From Microbacterium paulum (GTDB lineage Bacteria > Actinomycetota > Actinomycetes > Actinomycetales > Microbacteriaceae), in the NCBI RefSeq assembly GCF_015707995.1, contig NZ_JAAGRY010000005.1, positions 1 through 64,000 of the forward strand: a DNA stretch of 64,000 nucleotides, given 5' to 3'. Shown here in pieces: positions 25,258-34,821 of the stretch. The translations under genes and the position numbers were made by a program. Under the pieces are notes generated by a model. It was not told where the DNA came from and searched no databases. It was given only the letters and a program-made list of their open reading frames with translations. Each line of letters opens with the position of its first letter. Within the stretch, counting starts at the first letter, position 1.

Positions 25258-26832
25258 GTGATGACCGCTGTGACCTCCGCCTGGAACAGACTGCTCGCGT
25301 TCGTCGGACGCTTCTCGATGTATCGCCTGGTGCTGATCGCGCTGGCACTGCTGACCGTGATCTCGCTGCTCCTGTCGCTCTTCGACGCCGTCACCCCGTC
25401 GACCCTCGCGCTGCTTGTCACCTTCGCGGTGCTGAACATCGTGTGCGTGCTGGTCGACCTCGTCGGTCAGCGGGTCACCGGTCGCGCCTGGCGATACGAG
25501 TCGTCTCTGATCACCGCCGGGATCCTGCAGTTCGTCCTGTACCCGACGACCGAGGCGATGGGCCTCGTGGGCATCGCCATCGCCGGTGCGGTGGCCTCGG
25601 CATCCAAGTACGTCATCGCCTGGCGCGGCCGGCACATCGTCAACCCGGCCGCGTTCGGCGCGACGGTGCTCTCGATCGTGACGGCGGCGACCGGCGTGTA
25701 CGCGCTCGGTGCCGCGGGCTGGTGGGTGGGAACGCCGGCGCTCGCGGCGCCCGTGCTGCTGCTGGGCTTCTTCGTCGTCGCACGGGCAGACAAGATGAGG
25801 CCCGTGCTGCTGTTCCTCGCGGTCGCCCTCGTCGTCAACGCGGTGCGGGTCTCGCTCGCTTACGCGGGCGCGGGGCAGGCCGTCGACCTCGGTCAGCTGC
25901 TGTCGATGGTGCTGTGGTCGTCGCCGTTCTTCTTCCTGGCGGCGTTCATGTTCTCCGAGCCGCTCACCCAGCCGCCGCGACGGTGGCAGCAGTACATCGT
26001 CGCGGTCGTCGTGGGCGTGTTCGCCGGGGCGCCGCTCAGCGTCGGCGTTCTGACTTTCGGCCCCGAGGCGGCCGTCGTGATCGGCAACCTCGTCGCCTTC
26101 GCGTTCGCCTACGCGACGCGCGCCTCGCTGAAGCTCACTTTCCTCGGGCGTGAGCAACTGACCCCGAGCGTCGAAGAGCTCTCGTTCCGCGCGAGCCGCA
26201 TGATGCGCTTCGACGCGGGCCAGTACCTCGAGCTCGAGGTGCCGCACGCGCACGCCGACGCGCGGGGCACGCGGCGCGAGTTCAGCATCGTGTCGGCGCC
26301 CGAAGAGCTGCCCGTCGTGAAGGTCGCGATGCGGCGCGGGTCGCAGTCGTCGTACAAGAAGGCCCTCGCGGCGATCGATCCGGGCGCCGAACTGTCGGTC
26401 ACGGGCGTGTGGGGCGACTTCGTGCTGCCCGCCAAGACGTCGACGCCGGTGCTGATGGTGGCGGCCGGCATCGGTGTCACGCCGTTCGTGTCGCAGTTGC
26501 GGCATCTGCGTCTCGAGCGTCAGGGCGGTGGCGCCCGCGACGTCGTGTTCGTCTACGTTGCCTCGGGCGCCGAAGAGCTCGCCTTCCGCCAGGATCTCGA
26601 AGATGCCGGCATCCCCGTCATCGTCTTCACGCGCGACGAGCCGACCGACCTTCCCCCGCACTGGACGTGGGCCCAGGGCGTGCGCCTCGATGCCGCCGGT
26701 CTCGAGCAGGTCGTGCCCGACCTGGCCTCGCGCCACGCGTACATCTCGGGCCCCCCGGGTCTCATCGCCGACCTCGCACCGGCGCTCGAGAAGGCGCACG
26801 GCCTCACGACCGACGCGTTCTCGGGGTACTGA
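25258..26832 (+). CDS. NqrB/RnfD-like membrane domain fused to ferredoxin-NADP(H) reductase domain
   Basis: 524 residues. Residues about 18-300 form some eight hydrophobic helices resembling NqrB/RnfD (GRHIVNPAAFGATVL; FMFSEPLTQPP, compare TDPVT). From about 310 a cytosolic FNR module follows: FAD site RREFSIVSAPEE, VAAGIGVTPFVSQLRHL for nucleotide and YISGPPGLI near the end. It should take electrons from NAD(P)H in the cytosol and pass them through the membrane to the flavinylated lipoprotein. Start: TAGTTT (25246-25251) is six bases before GTG 25258, favouring GTG over ATG 25261. The physiological acceptor is unknown. Confidence 0.85.
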   Translation: MMTAVTSAWNRLLAFVGRFSMYRLVLIALALLTVISLLLSLFDAVTPSTLALLVTFAVLNIVCVLVDLVGQRVTGRAWRYESSLITAGILQFVLYPTTEAMGLVGIAIAGAVASASKYVIAWRGRHIVNPAAFGATVLSIVTAATGVYALGAAGWWVGTPALAAPVLLLGFFVVARADKMRPVLLFLAVALVVNAVRVSLAYAGAGQAVDLGQLLSMVLWSSPFFFLAAFMFSEPLTQPPRRWQQYIVAVVVGVFAGAPLSVGVLTFGPEAAVVIGNLVAFAFAYATRASLKLTFLGREQLTPSVEELSFRASRMMRFDAGQYLELEVPHAHADARGTRREFSIVSAPEELPVVKVAMRRGSQSSYKKALAAIDPGAELSVTGVWGDFVLPAKTSTPVLMVAAGIGVTPFVSQLRHLRLERQGGGARDVVFVYVASGAEELAFRQDLEDAGIPVIVFTRDEPTDLPPHWTWAQGVRLDAAGLEQVVPDLASRHAYISGPPGLIADLAPALEKAHGLTTDAFSGY

Positions 26833-26842
26833 CCCCCGGCAA

Positions 26843-26869
26843 GCGGCGACCTGATCGCGTGGTCGCCGC
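26843..26869. terminator. hairpin between the FNR fusion gene and histidine kinase gene
   Basis: GCGGCGACC (26843-26851) pairs with GGTCGCCGC (26861-26869), nine bp and a nine-base loop, between convergent genes. No T-tract. Confidence 0.55.
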
Positions 26870-26885
26870 GCGCCGCGCGCTGCTG

Positions 26886-28415
26886 TCAGGCGCGGGGGTC
26901 GGCGGGGCGTGCCGGCAGGCGCACTTCGAACACCGTCGAGCCGGGTTCGCTGGCGACCGTGATCGTGCCGTGGTGGGCGGTCACGATGGCCTTGGCGATC
27001 GAGAGGCCGAGGCCCGTTCCGCCGGTCTGCCGCGCGCGCGAGGCGTCGGCGCGCGAGAACCGTTCGAACAGCTCGTCGGCGACCGCCGGGTCGATCCCGG
27101 GGCCGTCGTCGGCCACGCGCAGCACCGCGACGCCCTCCTGCACGGCGACGCTCGCCGTCACGTGCACGCCCTCGGGCGTGTGCACGCGGGCGTTCGTGAG
27201 CAGGTTCGCGATCACCTGGTGCAGGCGTGTGGCGTCTCCCGCCACGACCACCGGCTCCTCGGGCACGTCGATGATCCACTCGTGGTCCGGTCCCGCCACC
27301 TGCGCATCGGTCATCGCGTCGACGACGACACGCGTGAGGTCGACGGCGCCGTAGACGAGCTCTTTGCCCTCGTCGAGCCGGGCGAGCAGCAGCAGGTCTT
27401 CGACGAGTGTCGTCATGCGCAGGGATGCCGCCTGAATGCGCTCCAGGCCCTGCTGCGACTGCGCAGAGCTGGCGACCAGCTGTGTCTTGGTCACCTGCGT
27501 GCCCGCCGACTGCGCCTGCGACAGCGCGCGGAGCGAAAGCTCGGAATACCCGCGGATCGCCGCCAGGGGAGTGCGCAGCTCGTGGCTGGCGTCGGCCACG
27601 AACGCCCTCATGCGCTCCTCGTTGCGCTGGCGGGCGGCGAGCGAGGTGTCGATGTGGTCGAGCAGGGTGTTCAGCGCCGCGCCGACGCGGCCGATCTCGT
27701 CCGAGGCATCCGCTTCGGCCGCCGGCACGCGCTCGGTGATGCTGACGTCGCCGACATCGAGGGGCTGTGCGGCGACCCGGGTCGCCGTCGCGGCGACGGC
27801 GCGCAGCGGCTTGAGCGACCCGCGGATCACGAGTGCGATGATCGCCGCGAGCACCAGCAGGCCACCCGTCGTGACGAGGCCGACGGTCGTGAGGATCTGC
27901 GTGATGGTCGCGCTCACCGCCGACAGCGGCAGTCCGGCGGCGATCACGTACGACCCGGGTACGCGCCCCGAGAACACCCGGTAGGTTCCGAGCCCGTCGA
28001 TCGTGGCGGTCGTGGTCGACTGCCCCATGTCGAAGGCTGAGACCACCTGGTCGACCTGCGCGTTCGACAGGGTCGCGACCGTGTTGTCCGACGTGAGGTA
28101 GGCGCCGTCGGTGCCGGTGGAGGACTGCACGATGAGCACCATGCCCGTCGGGAAGCCGCGCCCCTCCTGCAGTGCCGTGTAGGCGTCGGTGGCGTCGCTC
28201 AGGTCGCCGGGGTGACGCGAGAGCTGCGAGCCGGCGAGGTTCGCGGCATCGCGCACCTCATTGTCGAGCTGCTGGGAGAGGATGTTCCCGAGCAGCGCGC
28301 TCGTGGCCACGCCGATCATGGCGAGGATGAGGGCCACCATGCCGACCACCGTCGCGATCAACCGTGTCTGCAGGCTCCACCGGCGACGCTGCCGGGGGCG
28401 TGTCGCCCGGCTCAC
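26886..28415 (-). CDS. sensor histidine kinase
   Basis: 509 residues. Two membrane helices (about 15-40 and 170-200) flank an extracytoplasmic sensor region of about 130 residues. A HAMP domain follows, then the dimerisation helix with phospho-acceptor His278 in [15 protein letters not shown]. The ATPase domain shows N box [10 protein letters not shown]1 DDGPGID, F box FERFSRAD and G2 [11 protein letters not shown] start overlaps the regulator stop (GTGA). TcrY/TrcS-like arrangement. Divergent from an ABC exporter, its likely target. Confidence 0.93.
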   Translation of the reverse strand: MSRATRPRQRRRWSLQTRLIATVVGMVALILAMIGVATSALLGNILSQQLDNEVRDAANLAGSQLSRHPGDLSDATDAYTALQEGRGFPTGMVLIVQSSTGTDGAYLTSDNTVATLSNAQVDQVVSAFDMGQSTTTATIDGLGTYRVFSGRVPGSYVIAAGLPLSAVSATITQILTTVGLVTTGGLLVLAAIIALVIRGSLKPLRAVAATATRVAAQPLDVGDVSITERVPAAEADASDEIGRVGAALNTLLDHIDTSLAARQRNEERMRAFVADASHELRTPLAAIRGYSELSLRALSQAQSAGTQVTKTQLVASSAQSQQGLERIQAASLRMTTLVEDLLLLARLDEGKELVYGAVDLTRVVVDAMTDAQVAGPDHEWIIDVPEEPVVVAGDATRLHQVIANLLTNARVHTPEGVHVTASVAVQEGVAVLRVADDGPGIDPAVADELFERFSRADASRARQTGGTGLGLSIAKAIVTAHHGTITVASEPGSTVFEVRLPARPADPRA

Positions 28416-29146
28416 TGCGGCGCTTTGATCATGTAGCCGACGCCGCGCACCGTGTGGATGAGCGGATCGCGGCCGGCGTCGATCTTCTTGCGCAGGTACG
28501 AGATGTACAGCTCGACGACCGACGAGCGTCCGCCGAAGTCGTAGTTCCAGACCCGGTCGAGGATCTGCGCCTTCGACACCACGCGACGCTGGTTGCGCAT
28601 GAGAAAGCGCAGCAGCTCGAACTCGGTCGCCGTCAGCTCGATCTCGGTGCCGGCGCGCTCGACCTCGTGCGAGTCTTCGTTGAGCGACAGCTCACCCACG
28701 CGCAGGATGGGGTCCGACCCGCCCGCCGTCGCGGTTCCCGCACGGCGCATCAGTCCGCGCAGACGCGCGACCACCTCTTCGAGGCTGAAGGGCTTCGTGA
28801 CGTAGTCGTCGCCGCCCGCGGTGAGCCCCGCGACCCGGTCGGCGACCGAGTCCTTCGCCGTCAGGAACAGCACCGGCACGTCGTTGCCGGCGTGCCGCAG
28901 CCGCTGCAGCACGGCCATGCCGTCGAGGTCGGGCATCATGATGTCGAGCACGAGGGCGTCGGGGTCGAAGTCGCGGGCGACGGCGAGGGCGTCGAAGCCC
29001 GAGCCGGCCGTGCGCACCTCCCAACCTTCCATGCGCAGGGCCATCGACAGCAGGTCGGTGAGCATCTGCTCGTCGTCGACGACGAGCACGCGAAGCGCAG
29101 ATCCGTCGGGGCGGTGAAGTGCGGCCGTGGCGGCGGGAGTGGTCAT
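28412..29146 (-). CDS. OmpR-family response regulator
   Basis: 244 residues. Receiver domain with phosphorylated Asp68 (LVLDIMMPDLDG), T in FLTAKD and K in YVTKPFS; then an OmpR/PhoB winged helix with ELTATEFELLRFL, RVVSKAQILDRVWNYDF and VYISYLRKKID-like helices ending VRGVGYMI. Start ATG six bases after -10 GACAAT (29158-29153, minus strand), so probably leaderless. Cotranscribed with the kinase. The 191 bases to the divergent permease gene hold both promoters; I did not find a clean repeat. Confidence 0.94.
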   Translation of the reverse strand: MTTPAATAALHRPDGSALRVLVVDDEQMLTDLLSMALRMEGWEVRTAGSGFDALAVARDFDPDALVLDIMMPDLDGMAVLQRLRHAGNDVPVLFLTAKDSVADRVAGLTAGGDDYVTKPFSLEEVVARLRGLMRRAGTATAGGSDPILRVGELSLNEDSHEVERAGTEIELTATEFELLRFLMRNQRRVVSKAQILDRVWNYDFGGRSSVVELYISYLRKKIDAGRDPLIHTVRGVGYMIKAPQ

Positions 29147-29337
29147 GGATCCATTGTCATGCGCCGACTGTGAAGGGGCTATGGCGTTGATTGTGCGAAG
29201 TCTATGAATCCGCTCACGGCGGACGCCGAGGTCGCACGATCACGCGCATAGCATCTCCATCACTTCGCCCGAGATTCTCCATCGACACCGCTTCTACCGT
29301 CGAGCCATCGGGGGTGGCTACGCCCAGAAGGAGAACC

Positions 29338-30876
29338 ATGTACTGGACGTACTTGCGCCGCGAACTGTCGGGGCGCACCAAGCAGACCGCGATCGTCGCC
29401 ATCGGCCTCGCGATCGCGATCGCTCTCGTGATCATCGTCAACTCGCTGTCGGCAGGCGTGCGCGACGCGCAGTCAGAGGCTCTAGCGTCCGTCTACGGTG
29501 TCGGCACCGACCTCACCGTCACGGGCGCGCAGTCCGAGCCCTCGCAATCGGGCGAAGGGGGAGGGGGCGGCCCGGGCGGCGGCCAGTTCGACTTCGGCAC
29601 GGACGGAGGGCAGACCTCGTCGGACGGCACGACGACCCTCAGCCAGTCGCGCCTGACCACCGACTTCCGTCGCGGCACGCTCGCCGCCTCGACCGTCGAC
29701 GAGGTCACTGCGGTCGACGGTGTCGCCGCGGCGACGGGTGCCCTGAGCCTCACGAACATGACCTTCAGCGGTGAGCTGCCGCAGGCGCCGAGCGGCAGCT
29801 CGGACAGCTCGACCGACGGCTCGACGACCCACGGCCAGATGCCCCAGGGCGCACAGAGCGGCCAGAGCGGCCAGAGTGGCGAAGGCGGCCAGGGCGGCGG
29901 CTTCGGCGGCGGATCGTTCGGCGTCGACTCGTTCACCGTGCTCGGCGTCGACCCCGTAGCCACCACCGTCGGGCCTCTCTCGGCGGTCACGATCAGCTCG
30001 GGCCGTGCGCTCGCGGCGTCTGACGCCGGAACCGACGTCGCGGTGCTCGATGCGACCTACGCGGCTTCGAGCGACCTCGCCGTCGGCGGCACGATCGATG
30101 TCGGCGGCACGACGTTCGAGATCGTCGGCATCGCCGCCTCGGCTTCGTCGTCGGCCGACACGGCCTCGAACGTCTACATCCCGCTCGACGTCGCGCAGAC
30201 GCTCTCGGGCGCCGGCGATGTGGTCTCGACCGTGTACGTGCAGGCCTCGTCGAGCGACCAGATCGCTTCGGTGCAGTCGGCGCTGCAGACGGCGCTGCCG
30301 AGCGCCACGGTCAGCTCGCAGTCCGAACTCGCCTCGACCGTGTCGGGATCGCTCTCGAGCGCGGGGTCGCTCATCACGAGCCTCGGTACGTGGCTGTCGA
30401 TCATCGTGCTCGCCGTGGCGGTCGCGCTGGCGGTGCTCTTCACGATCTCGGGCGTCTCGCGTCGCACTCGCGAGCTCGGCACCCTCAAGGCGATCGGCTG
30501 GTCGAACGGCCGCGTCGTCGGGCAGGTCGCCGGCGAGTCGGTCGTGCAGGCCCTCATCGGCGGGATCGCGGGCGTGATCCTCGGCCTCATCGGCGTGACG
30601 ATCATCAACGTGATCGCCCCCACGATCTCGTCTGCCCCCGCGGCGTCGACGGGTCGCGGCGGCGCGGGTGGCGGCCCCGGCGGTGGCATGGGCGGGGGCG
30701 GCTTCGGCTCGACCCTGCAGACCGCGTCCGACATCGTGCTGCACGCACCGCTCTCGCTCTGGATCGTGCTCACCGCGCTGCTCCTCGCCGTCGCGGGCGG
30801 CCTCGTCGCCGGTGCCTTCGGCGGCTGGCGCGCCGCGCGCCTCAGCCCCGCCGAGGCTCTGCGGTCCGTCGCGTGA
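29338..30876 (+). CDS. MacB-like ABC transporter permease (FtsX family)
   Basis: 512 residues. One N-terminal membrane helix (about 18-40), a large extracytoplasmic MacB_PCD region, then three C-terminal helices with the FtsX motif RTRELGTLKAIGWS. The external region contains two low-complexity inserts: a Gly-rich stretch near residue 75 and a Gln/Gly/Ser stretch (GQSGQSGEGGQGGG) near 180; another Gly/Met run occurs between the last helices. Good ribosome site AGAAGGAGA. Pairs with the ATPase at 30921. Likely exports a peptide or lipid-like toxic compound or senses cell-envelope stress. Confidence 0.88.
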   Translation: MYWTYLRRELSGRTKQTAIVAIGLAIAIALVIIVNSLSAGVRDAQSEALASVYGVGTDLTVTGAQSEPSQSGEGGGGGPGGGQFDFGTDGGQTSSDGTTTLSQSRLTTDFRRGTLAASTVDEVTAVDGVAAATGALSLTNMTFSGELPQAPSGSSDSSTDGSTTHGQMPQGAQSGQSGQSGEGGQGGGFGGGSFGVDSFTVLGVDPVATTVGPLSAVTISSGRALAASDAGTDVAVLDATYAASSDLAVGGTIDVGGTTFEIVGIAASASSSADTASNVYIPLDVAQTLSGAGDVVSTVYVQASSSDQIASVQSALQTALPSATVSSQSELASTVSGSLSSAGSLITSLGTWLSIIVLAVAVALAVLFTISGVSRRTRELGTLKAIGWSNGRVVGQVAGESVVQALIGGIAGVILGLIGVTIINVIAPTISSAPAASTGRGGAGGGPGGGMGGGGFGSTLQTASDIVLHAPLSLWIVLTALLLAVAGGLVAGAFGGWRAARLSPAEALRSVA

Positions 30877-30920
30877 CCGGCTCGCCCACCTTTCCGCTCC
30901 GCCACCAGAAAGAGACCGAC

Positions 30921-31646
30921 ATGACTCTCATCGACCAGCCGGCGACGGATGCCTCCGCCGCCCCGTCCGCACCCGCCTACCGCCTCACCGGTTTGACGAT
31001 GACCTATCAGCAGAAGGGGCGGGTCGTGCAGGCGCTGAAAGGCGTCGACGTCGAGATCGCCACCGGCGACTTCGTCACGATCCAGGGCCCGACCGGCGGC
31101 GGCAAGTCGACCCTGCTGCAGCTGCTCGGAGCCCTCGACGTGCCCACGACCGGGCACGTGCTGATCGGAGACAAAGACCTCGCGACGGCGTCGGCGAAAG
31201 AGCTCGAACACCTGCGCGCGGGCGAGGTGGGGTTCGTGTTCCAGGCGTTCAACCTCATCCCGACGCTGACGGCGGCGGAGAACATCGCGATGGGGCTCGA
31301 GCCGCTGGGGCTGGATCGGGCCGAGCGCGATGCCCGGGTGGCCGACGCGCTCGCGCGCGTCGATCTGTCGGAACGCGCCGACCACCGGCCGGGGGAGCTC
31401 TCGGGCGGCCAGCAGCAGCGTGTCGCCATCGCCCGTGCGATCGCGAAGCGACCGCGGGTGCTGCTGGCCGACGAGCCGACCGGAAACCTCGACGAGCAGA
31501 TGCGCGACGAGATCTTGACGGTGCTCGAAGACCTGAACGCCGAGGGCCTCACCCTCGTCGTGGTGACGCACGATTCCGCCGTCGCGAAGCGCGCGCGGCG
31601 CCGGCTGCTGCTCGAGAAGGGCACGATCCGCGACATCACCCGCTGA
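30921..31646 (+). CDS. MacB/LolD-type ABC transporter ATPase
   Basis: 241 residues. Walker [10 protein letters not shown] with Lys62, Q-loop [14 protein letters not shown], signature [15 protein letters not shown], Walker [14 protein letters not shown]-loop VVVTHD. The FNLIPTLT after the Q-loop is characteristic of the LolD/MacB/FtsE group. It lies 44 bases after the permease stop in the same direction and should power it. Confidence 0.95.
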   Translation: MTLIDQPATDASAAPSAPAYRLTGLTMTYQQKGRVVQALKGVDVEIATGDFVTIQGPTGGGKSTLLQLLGALDVPTTGHVLIGDKDLATASAKELEHLRAGEVGFVFQAFNLIPTLTAAENIAMGLEPLGLDRAERDARVADALARVDLSERADHRPGELSGGQQQRVAIARAIAKRPRVLLADEPTGNLDEQMRDEILTVLEDLNAEGLTLVVVTHDSAVAKRARRRLLLEKGTIRDITR

Positions 31647-31685
31647 GCGTCCAGGTGGGGGCGGGCGGGCCTCTAGGGTGACAGC

Positions 31686-32699
31686 ATGGCCCAGCCGCAC
31701 TGCGTCGTCTACGACCGCCACACGCCCGTTCCCACCGATCCCGACCCGGCGACAGCCCTCGCCGCCGCACGGGCGGCGGGCGGCATGCTGTGGGTGGGGC
31801 TCTCGCGGCCGACGCGCGAGCAGGTGCACGAACTGGCGGATGTGTTCGGTCTCGAGCCGCTCGGGGTCGCGTCGGCGCTCCGCACGCACCAGCGGTCGAA
31901 ACTCGACCGGTACGGCGAGCACCTGTTCGTCGTGGTGCAGCCGGCGCAGTACGACGACGCCGCCGAGACCGTCGAATGCCACGAGGTCGACCTCTTCGTG
32001 GGTGAGGACTTCTTCATCGCGATCTCGCCCGACGGCCAGGTCGACCTCGAGAAGCTGCGAGTGCTGCTCGAGGAGCACCCCGAGGTGCTCGACCGGGGCC
32101 CGTACGGCGTGCTGTGGGCCACGTTCGAGTTCGTCACACGGGGCTATCGCGACGTTCTCGACGGCATCGAGCACGACATCGACCAGATCGAAGAGCAGCT
32201 CTTCGGAGACGACGATGAGGTCTCGCACCGCATCTTCGCGTTGCAGCGCGAGGTGATCGATCTCGGGCACGCGACCGCGCCCCTGCCCGACATGCTGCTG
32301 CGGTTGCAGCGCATCGTCGAGAACCGGTTCCACGTCGACGACGCACCGGCGTTCCGCGAGGTGGCCGACCGCGCGCGCTACGTCGACGCGCGGGTGAGCG
32401 CCTTTCGCGGCACGCTCGACAGCGCCCTCACCGTCCACTCCTCACTCGTCGATCAGCGCCGGAACGAGGCCATGCAGCGCATGACCGAGACGAGCCTCGA
32501 ACAGAACGACCAGGTCAAGAAGATCTCGTCGTGGGCGGCGATCGGGTTCGCCCCGACCCTCGTCGCGGGCATTTACGGCATGAACTTCCGCACCATGCCC
32601 GAGCTCGACTGGCCGTGGGGCTACCCGTTCGCGATCGCGCTGATGGCGGCCGTCAGCGCGGGTCTCTACGTCGTCTTCAAGAAGAACGACTGGCTGTGA
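31686..32699 (+). CDS. corA: CorA-type magnesium/cobalt channel
   Basis: 337 residues. N-terminal cytosolic domain, long stalk helix (DIDQIEEQLFGDDDEVSHRI region), then two C-terminal membrane helices with the selectivity motif G298-M299-N300 in IYGMNF and a basic tail KKNDWL. Moves Mg2+ (possibly Co2+/Ni2+) inward as a pentamer. TAGGGT (31674-31679) ends six bases before the ATG, so leaderless and without a 5' Mg2+ riboswitch. Confidence 0.93.
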   Translation: MAQPHCVVYDRHTPVPTDPDPATALAAARAAGGMLWVGLSRPTREQVHELADVFGLEPLGVASALRTHQRSKLDRYGEHLFVVVQPAQYDDAAETVECHEVDLFVGEDFFIAISPDGQVDLEKLRVLLEEHPEVLDRGPYGVLWATFEFVTRGYRDVLDGIEHDIDQIEEQLFGDDDEVSHRIFALQREVIDLGHATAPLPDMLLRLQRIVENRFHVDDAPAFREVADRARYVDARVSAFRGTLDSALTVHSSLVDQRRNEAMQRMTETSLEQNDQVKKISSWAAIGFAPTLVAGIYGMNFRTMPELDWPWGYPFAIALMAAVSAGLYVVFKKNDWL

Positions 32700-32706
32700 C
32701 GCGGAA

Positions 32707-32742
32707 GGCCCCGCACCCGCGCGTGAGCGCGGAAGCGGGGCC
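32707..32742. terminator. nested hairpin between corA and gnd
   Basis: Outer stem GGCCCCGC/GCGGGGCC (32707-32714 with 32735-32742) encloses an inner CCGCGC-GTGA-GCGCGG hairpin (32717-32732) with a GNRA tetraloop. Lies between convergent genes. Confidence 0.7.
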
Positions 32743-32758
32743 CCGGAGGCGTCGCGCC

Positions 32759-34228
32759 TCAGTGCGTGTCTTCGGCCTCGATCTCGGTGCGGTCGCCCGA
32801 CCACAGCGTGTGGAAGGTGCCCGGCTTGTCGATGCGCTGGTAGGTGTGCGCGCCGAAGAAGTCGCGCTGGCCCTGGATGAGCGCGGCCGGCAGGCGCTTC
32901 GCGCGCAGACCGTCGTAGTACGCCAGCGACGACGAGAACGCGGGGGCGGGGATGCCTGCCGTCGCGGCCGTCCCGACGATGTGGCGCCAGGCGTCTTGGG
33001 CCCGACCGAGCGCGTCGACGAAGTACGGCGCCGTCAGCAGCACCGCGAGGTCGGGGGTGGCCGCGTAGGCATCCGCGATGCGGTTGAGGAACTGCGCTCG
33101 GATGATGCAGCCTGCACGCCAGATCTTGCTGATCGCGCCGAGGTCGATCGTCCAGCCGTACTGCGCGGCGCCGGCGCGGATCTCGTCGAAGCCCTGCGAA
33201 TAGGCGACGATCTTCGAGGCGTAGAGGGCCAGGCGCACCTGCTCGACGAACGCATCGGCGTCCTCGACGGTGAACGCGTCTTCCGCGGGGCCCGGGAGGC
33301 CGCCCGCGACGGCGCGCTGCTCGCGATGGCTGGAGAGCGAGCGGGCGAAGGTCGCCTCGGCGATGCCCGACACGGGAACGCCGAGGTCGAGGGCGGTCTG
33401 CACCGTCCAGGCGCCCGTGCCCTTCGCGCCGGCCGAGTCGAGGATCACGTCGACGAGGGGCTTGCCGGTCGCGGCATCCACCTGGCGGAGCACCTCGGCG
33501 GTGATCTCGATGAGGTACGACTCGAGTTCGCCGCGGTTCCACTCGGCGAAGATGTCGGCGATCTCGGCCGGGCTCTTGCCGGTGCCGCGCCGGATGAGGT
33601 CGTACGCCTCGGCGATCAGCTGCATGTCGGCGTACTCGATGCCGTTGTGCACCATCTTCACGAAGTGGCCCGCGCCGTCGTGGCCGACGTGCGTGACGCA
33701 GGGCTCGCCGTCGGGGGCGACCGCCGCGATCGAGCGGAGGATCGGGCCGAGGGTCGTCCACGCCTCGTCGGGGCCGCCGGGCATGAGCGAGGGGCCGTGC
33801 AGGGCGCCCTCCTCGCCGCCCGAGACGCCCATGCCGACGAAGTTGAATCCGCGCTCGCGCACGGCCTTCTCGCGGCGGATCGTGTCGGTGAACAGCGAAT
33901 TTCCGCCGTCGATGATGATGTCGCCGGGCTCGAAGACCTCCATGAGCGACTCGATGACGGCGTCGGTCGGGGCGCCGGCCTTCACCATGATGAGCGCCGT
34001 GCGGGGCTTCTGCAGCGCCGCGGCGAACTCCTCGTAGCTGAAGGCGGGCACGAACCCGGCCTCGGGGTGCTCGGCGACCAGCTCGTCGGTCTTCGATCGC
34101 GACCGGTTGTACACCGCCACGGTGTTGCCCTCGCGCGAGGCGAGGTTGCGGGCGAGGTTCGACCCCATGACCGCGAGTCCGACGACTCCGATGTTGGCGG
34201 TGGCAGTGGCGGTGGCGGAATCGGGCAC
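32759..34228 (-). CDS. gnd: 6-phosphogluconate dehydrogenase, decarboxylating
   Basis: 489 residues. Oxidises 6-phosphogluconate to ribulose 5-phosphate with NADP+. Seen: GVVGLAVMGSNLARNLA (nucleotide loop), NRSRSKTDEL, GMGVSGGEEGALHGPS, VHNGIEYADMQLIAEAY (catalytic Lys neighbourhood), and DSAGAKGTGAWTVQTALDLG; the C-terminus has FFGAHTYQRID. GTG start at 34228 is preceded by AAGGAGCG; a longer open frame upstream lacks a ribosome site. Third gene after gntP-gntK, 65 bases downstream, completing gluconate entry into the pentose phosphate pathway. Confidence 0.95.
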   Translation of the reverse strand: MPDSATATATANIGVVGLAVMGSNLARNLASREGNTVAVYNRSRSKTDELVAEHPEAGFVPAFSYEEFAAALQKPRTALIMVKAGAPTDAVIESLMEVFEPGDIIIDGGNSLFTDTIRREKAVRERGFNFVGMGVSGGEEGALHGPSLMPGGPDEAWTTLGPILRSIAAVAPDGEPCVTHVGHDGAGHFVKMVHNGIEYADMQLIAEAYDLIRRGTGKSPAEIADIFAEWNRGELESYLIEITAEVLRQVDAATGKPLVDVILDSAGAKGTGAWTVQTALDLGVPVSGIAEATFARSLSSHREQRAVAGGLPGPAEDAFTVEDADAFVEQVRLALYASKIVAYSQGFDEIRAGAAQYGWTIDLGAISKIWRAGCIIRAQFLNRIADAYAATPDLAVLLTAPYFVDALGRAQDAWRHIVGTAATAGIPAPAFSSSLAYYDGLRAKRLPAALIQGQRDFFGAHTYQRIDKPGTFHTLWSGDRTEIEAEDTH

Positions 34229-34293
34229 GAAACGCTCCTTGGGGAAGGCTGGGGTGTGTTTCCAGCGTAGCGGGGTGAGGGGACGGTGGGCGC

Positions 34294-34812
34294 TCACGCA
34301 GACGGCTGCAGGCGCAGGGTGGCGGCGATGAAGGCGACCTGATCCTCGGGCGCAAGGCGCAGGTCGACGGTGAGCGCCGCCTCGTCGGGCGTGGGAGCCT
34401 CGAGGGCCGCGAACTGCGAGTCGAGCAGCGCCGGTGGCATGAAGTGGCCCTGGCGGCGCATCATGCGCTCGAGCACCACGTCGCGTTCGCCCGTGATGTG
34501 GACGAACACGACGTTCTCGCGCCGCAGCACGTCGCGGTACCGGCGCTTCAGGGCCGAGCAGGTGACGATGCCCGGCTCACCGGCCGTGCGGCGCGCGTCG
34601 ATCCACGCGGCGACGAGTGCGAGCCACGGGGCCCGATCGTCGTCGTTCAGCGCATGGCCCGCGGCCATCTTCGCGACGTTCTCGGCGGGGTGCAGATCGT
34701 CGCCCTCTTGGAAAGGCCAGCCGAGGCGCCCGGCGAGCATCGCTCCGACGGTCGACTTGCCGGTGCCGGAGGCGCCCATGATCACGAGCACGGGACGAGA
34801 GAGCGTGGTCAT
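34294..34812 (-). CDS. gntK: gluconokinase
   Basis: 172 residues, typical length. Walker A GASGTGKSTVGAML, FQEGDDLHPAENVAKM (gluconate site), DDDRAPWLA, CSALKRRYRDVLR and FVHITGERDVVLERMMRRQGHF. Phosphorylates D-gluconate to 6-phosphogluconate. Begins nine bases after the gntP stop. Confidence 0.96.
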   Translation of the reverse strand: MTTLSRPVLVIMGASGTGKSTVGAMLAGRLGWPFQEGDDLHPAENVAKMAAGHALNDDDRAPWLALVAAWIDARRTAGEPGIVTCSALKRRYRDVLRRENVVFVHITGERDVVLERMMRRQGHFMPPALLDSQFAALEAPTPDEAALTVDLRLAPEDQVAFIAATLRLQPSA

Positions 34813-34821
34813 CGCCGGGCC

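Noticed and set aside
25261-25263. ATG as the start of the NqrB-FNR fusion
   Set aside because: It is one codon after GTG 25258, which sits at the exact six-base distance from TAGTTT. The protein differs by one residue.
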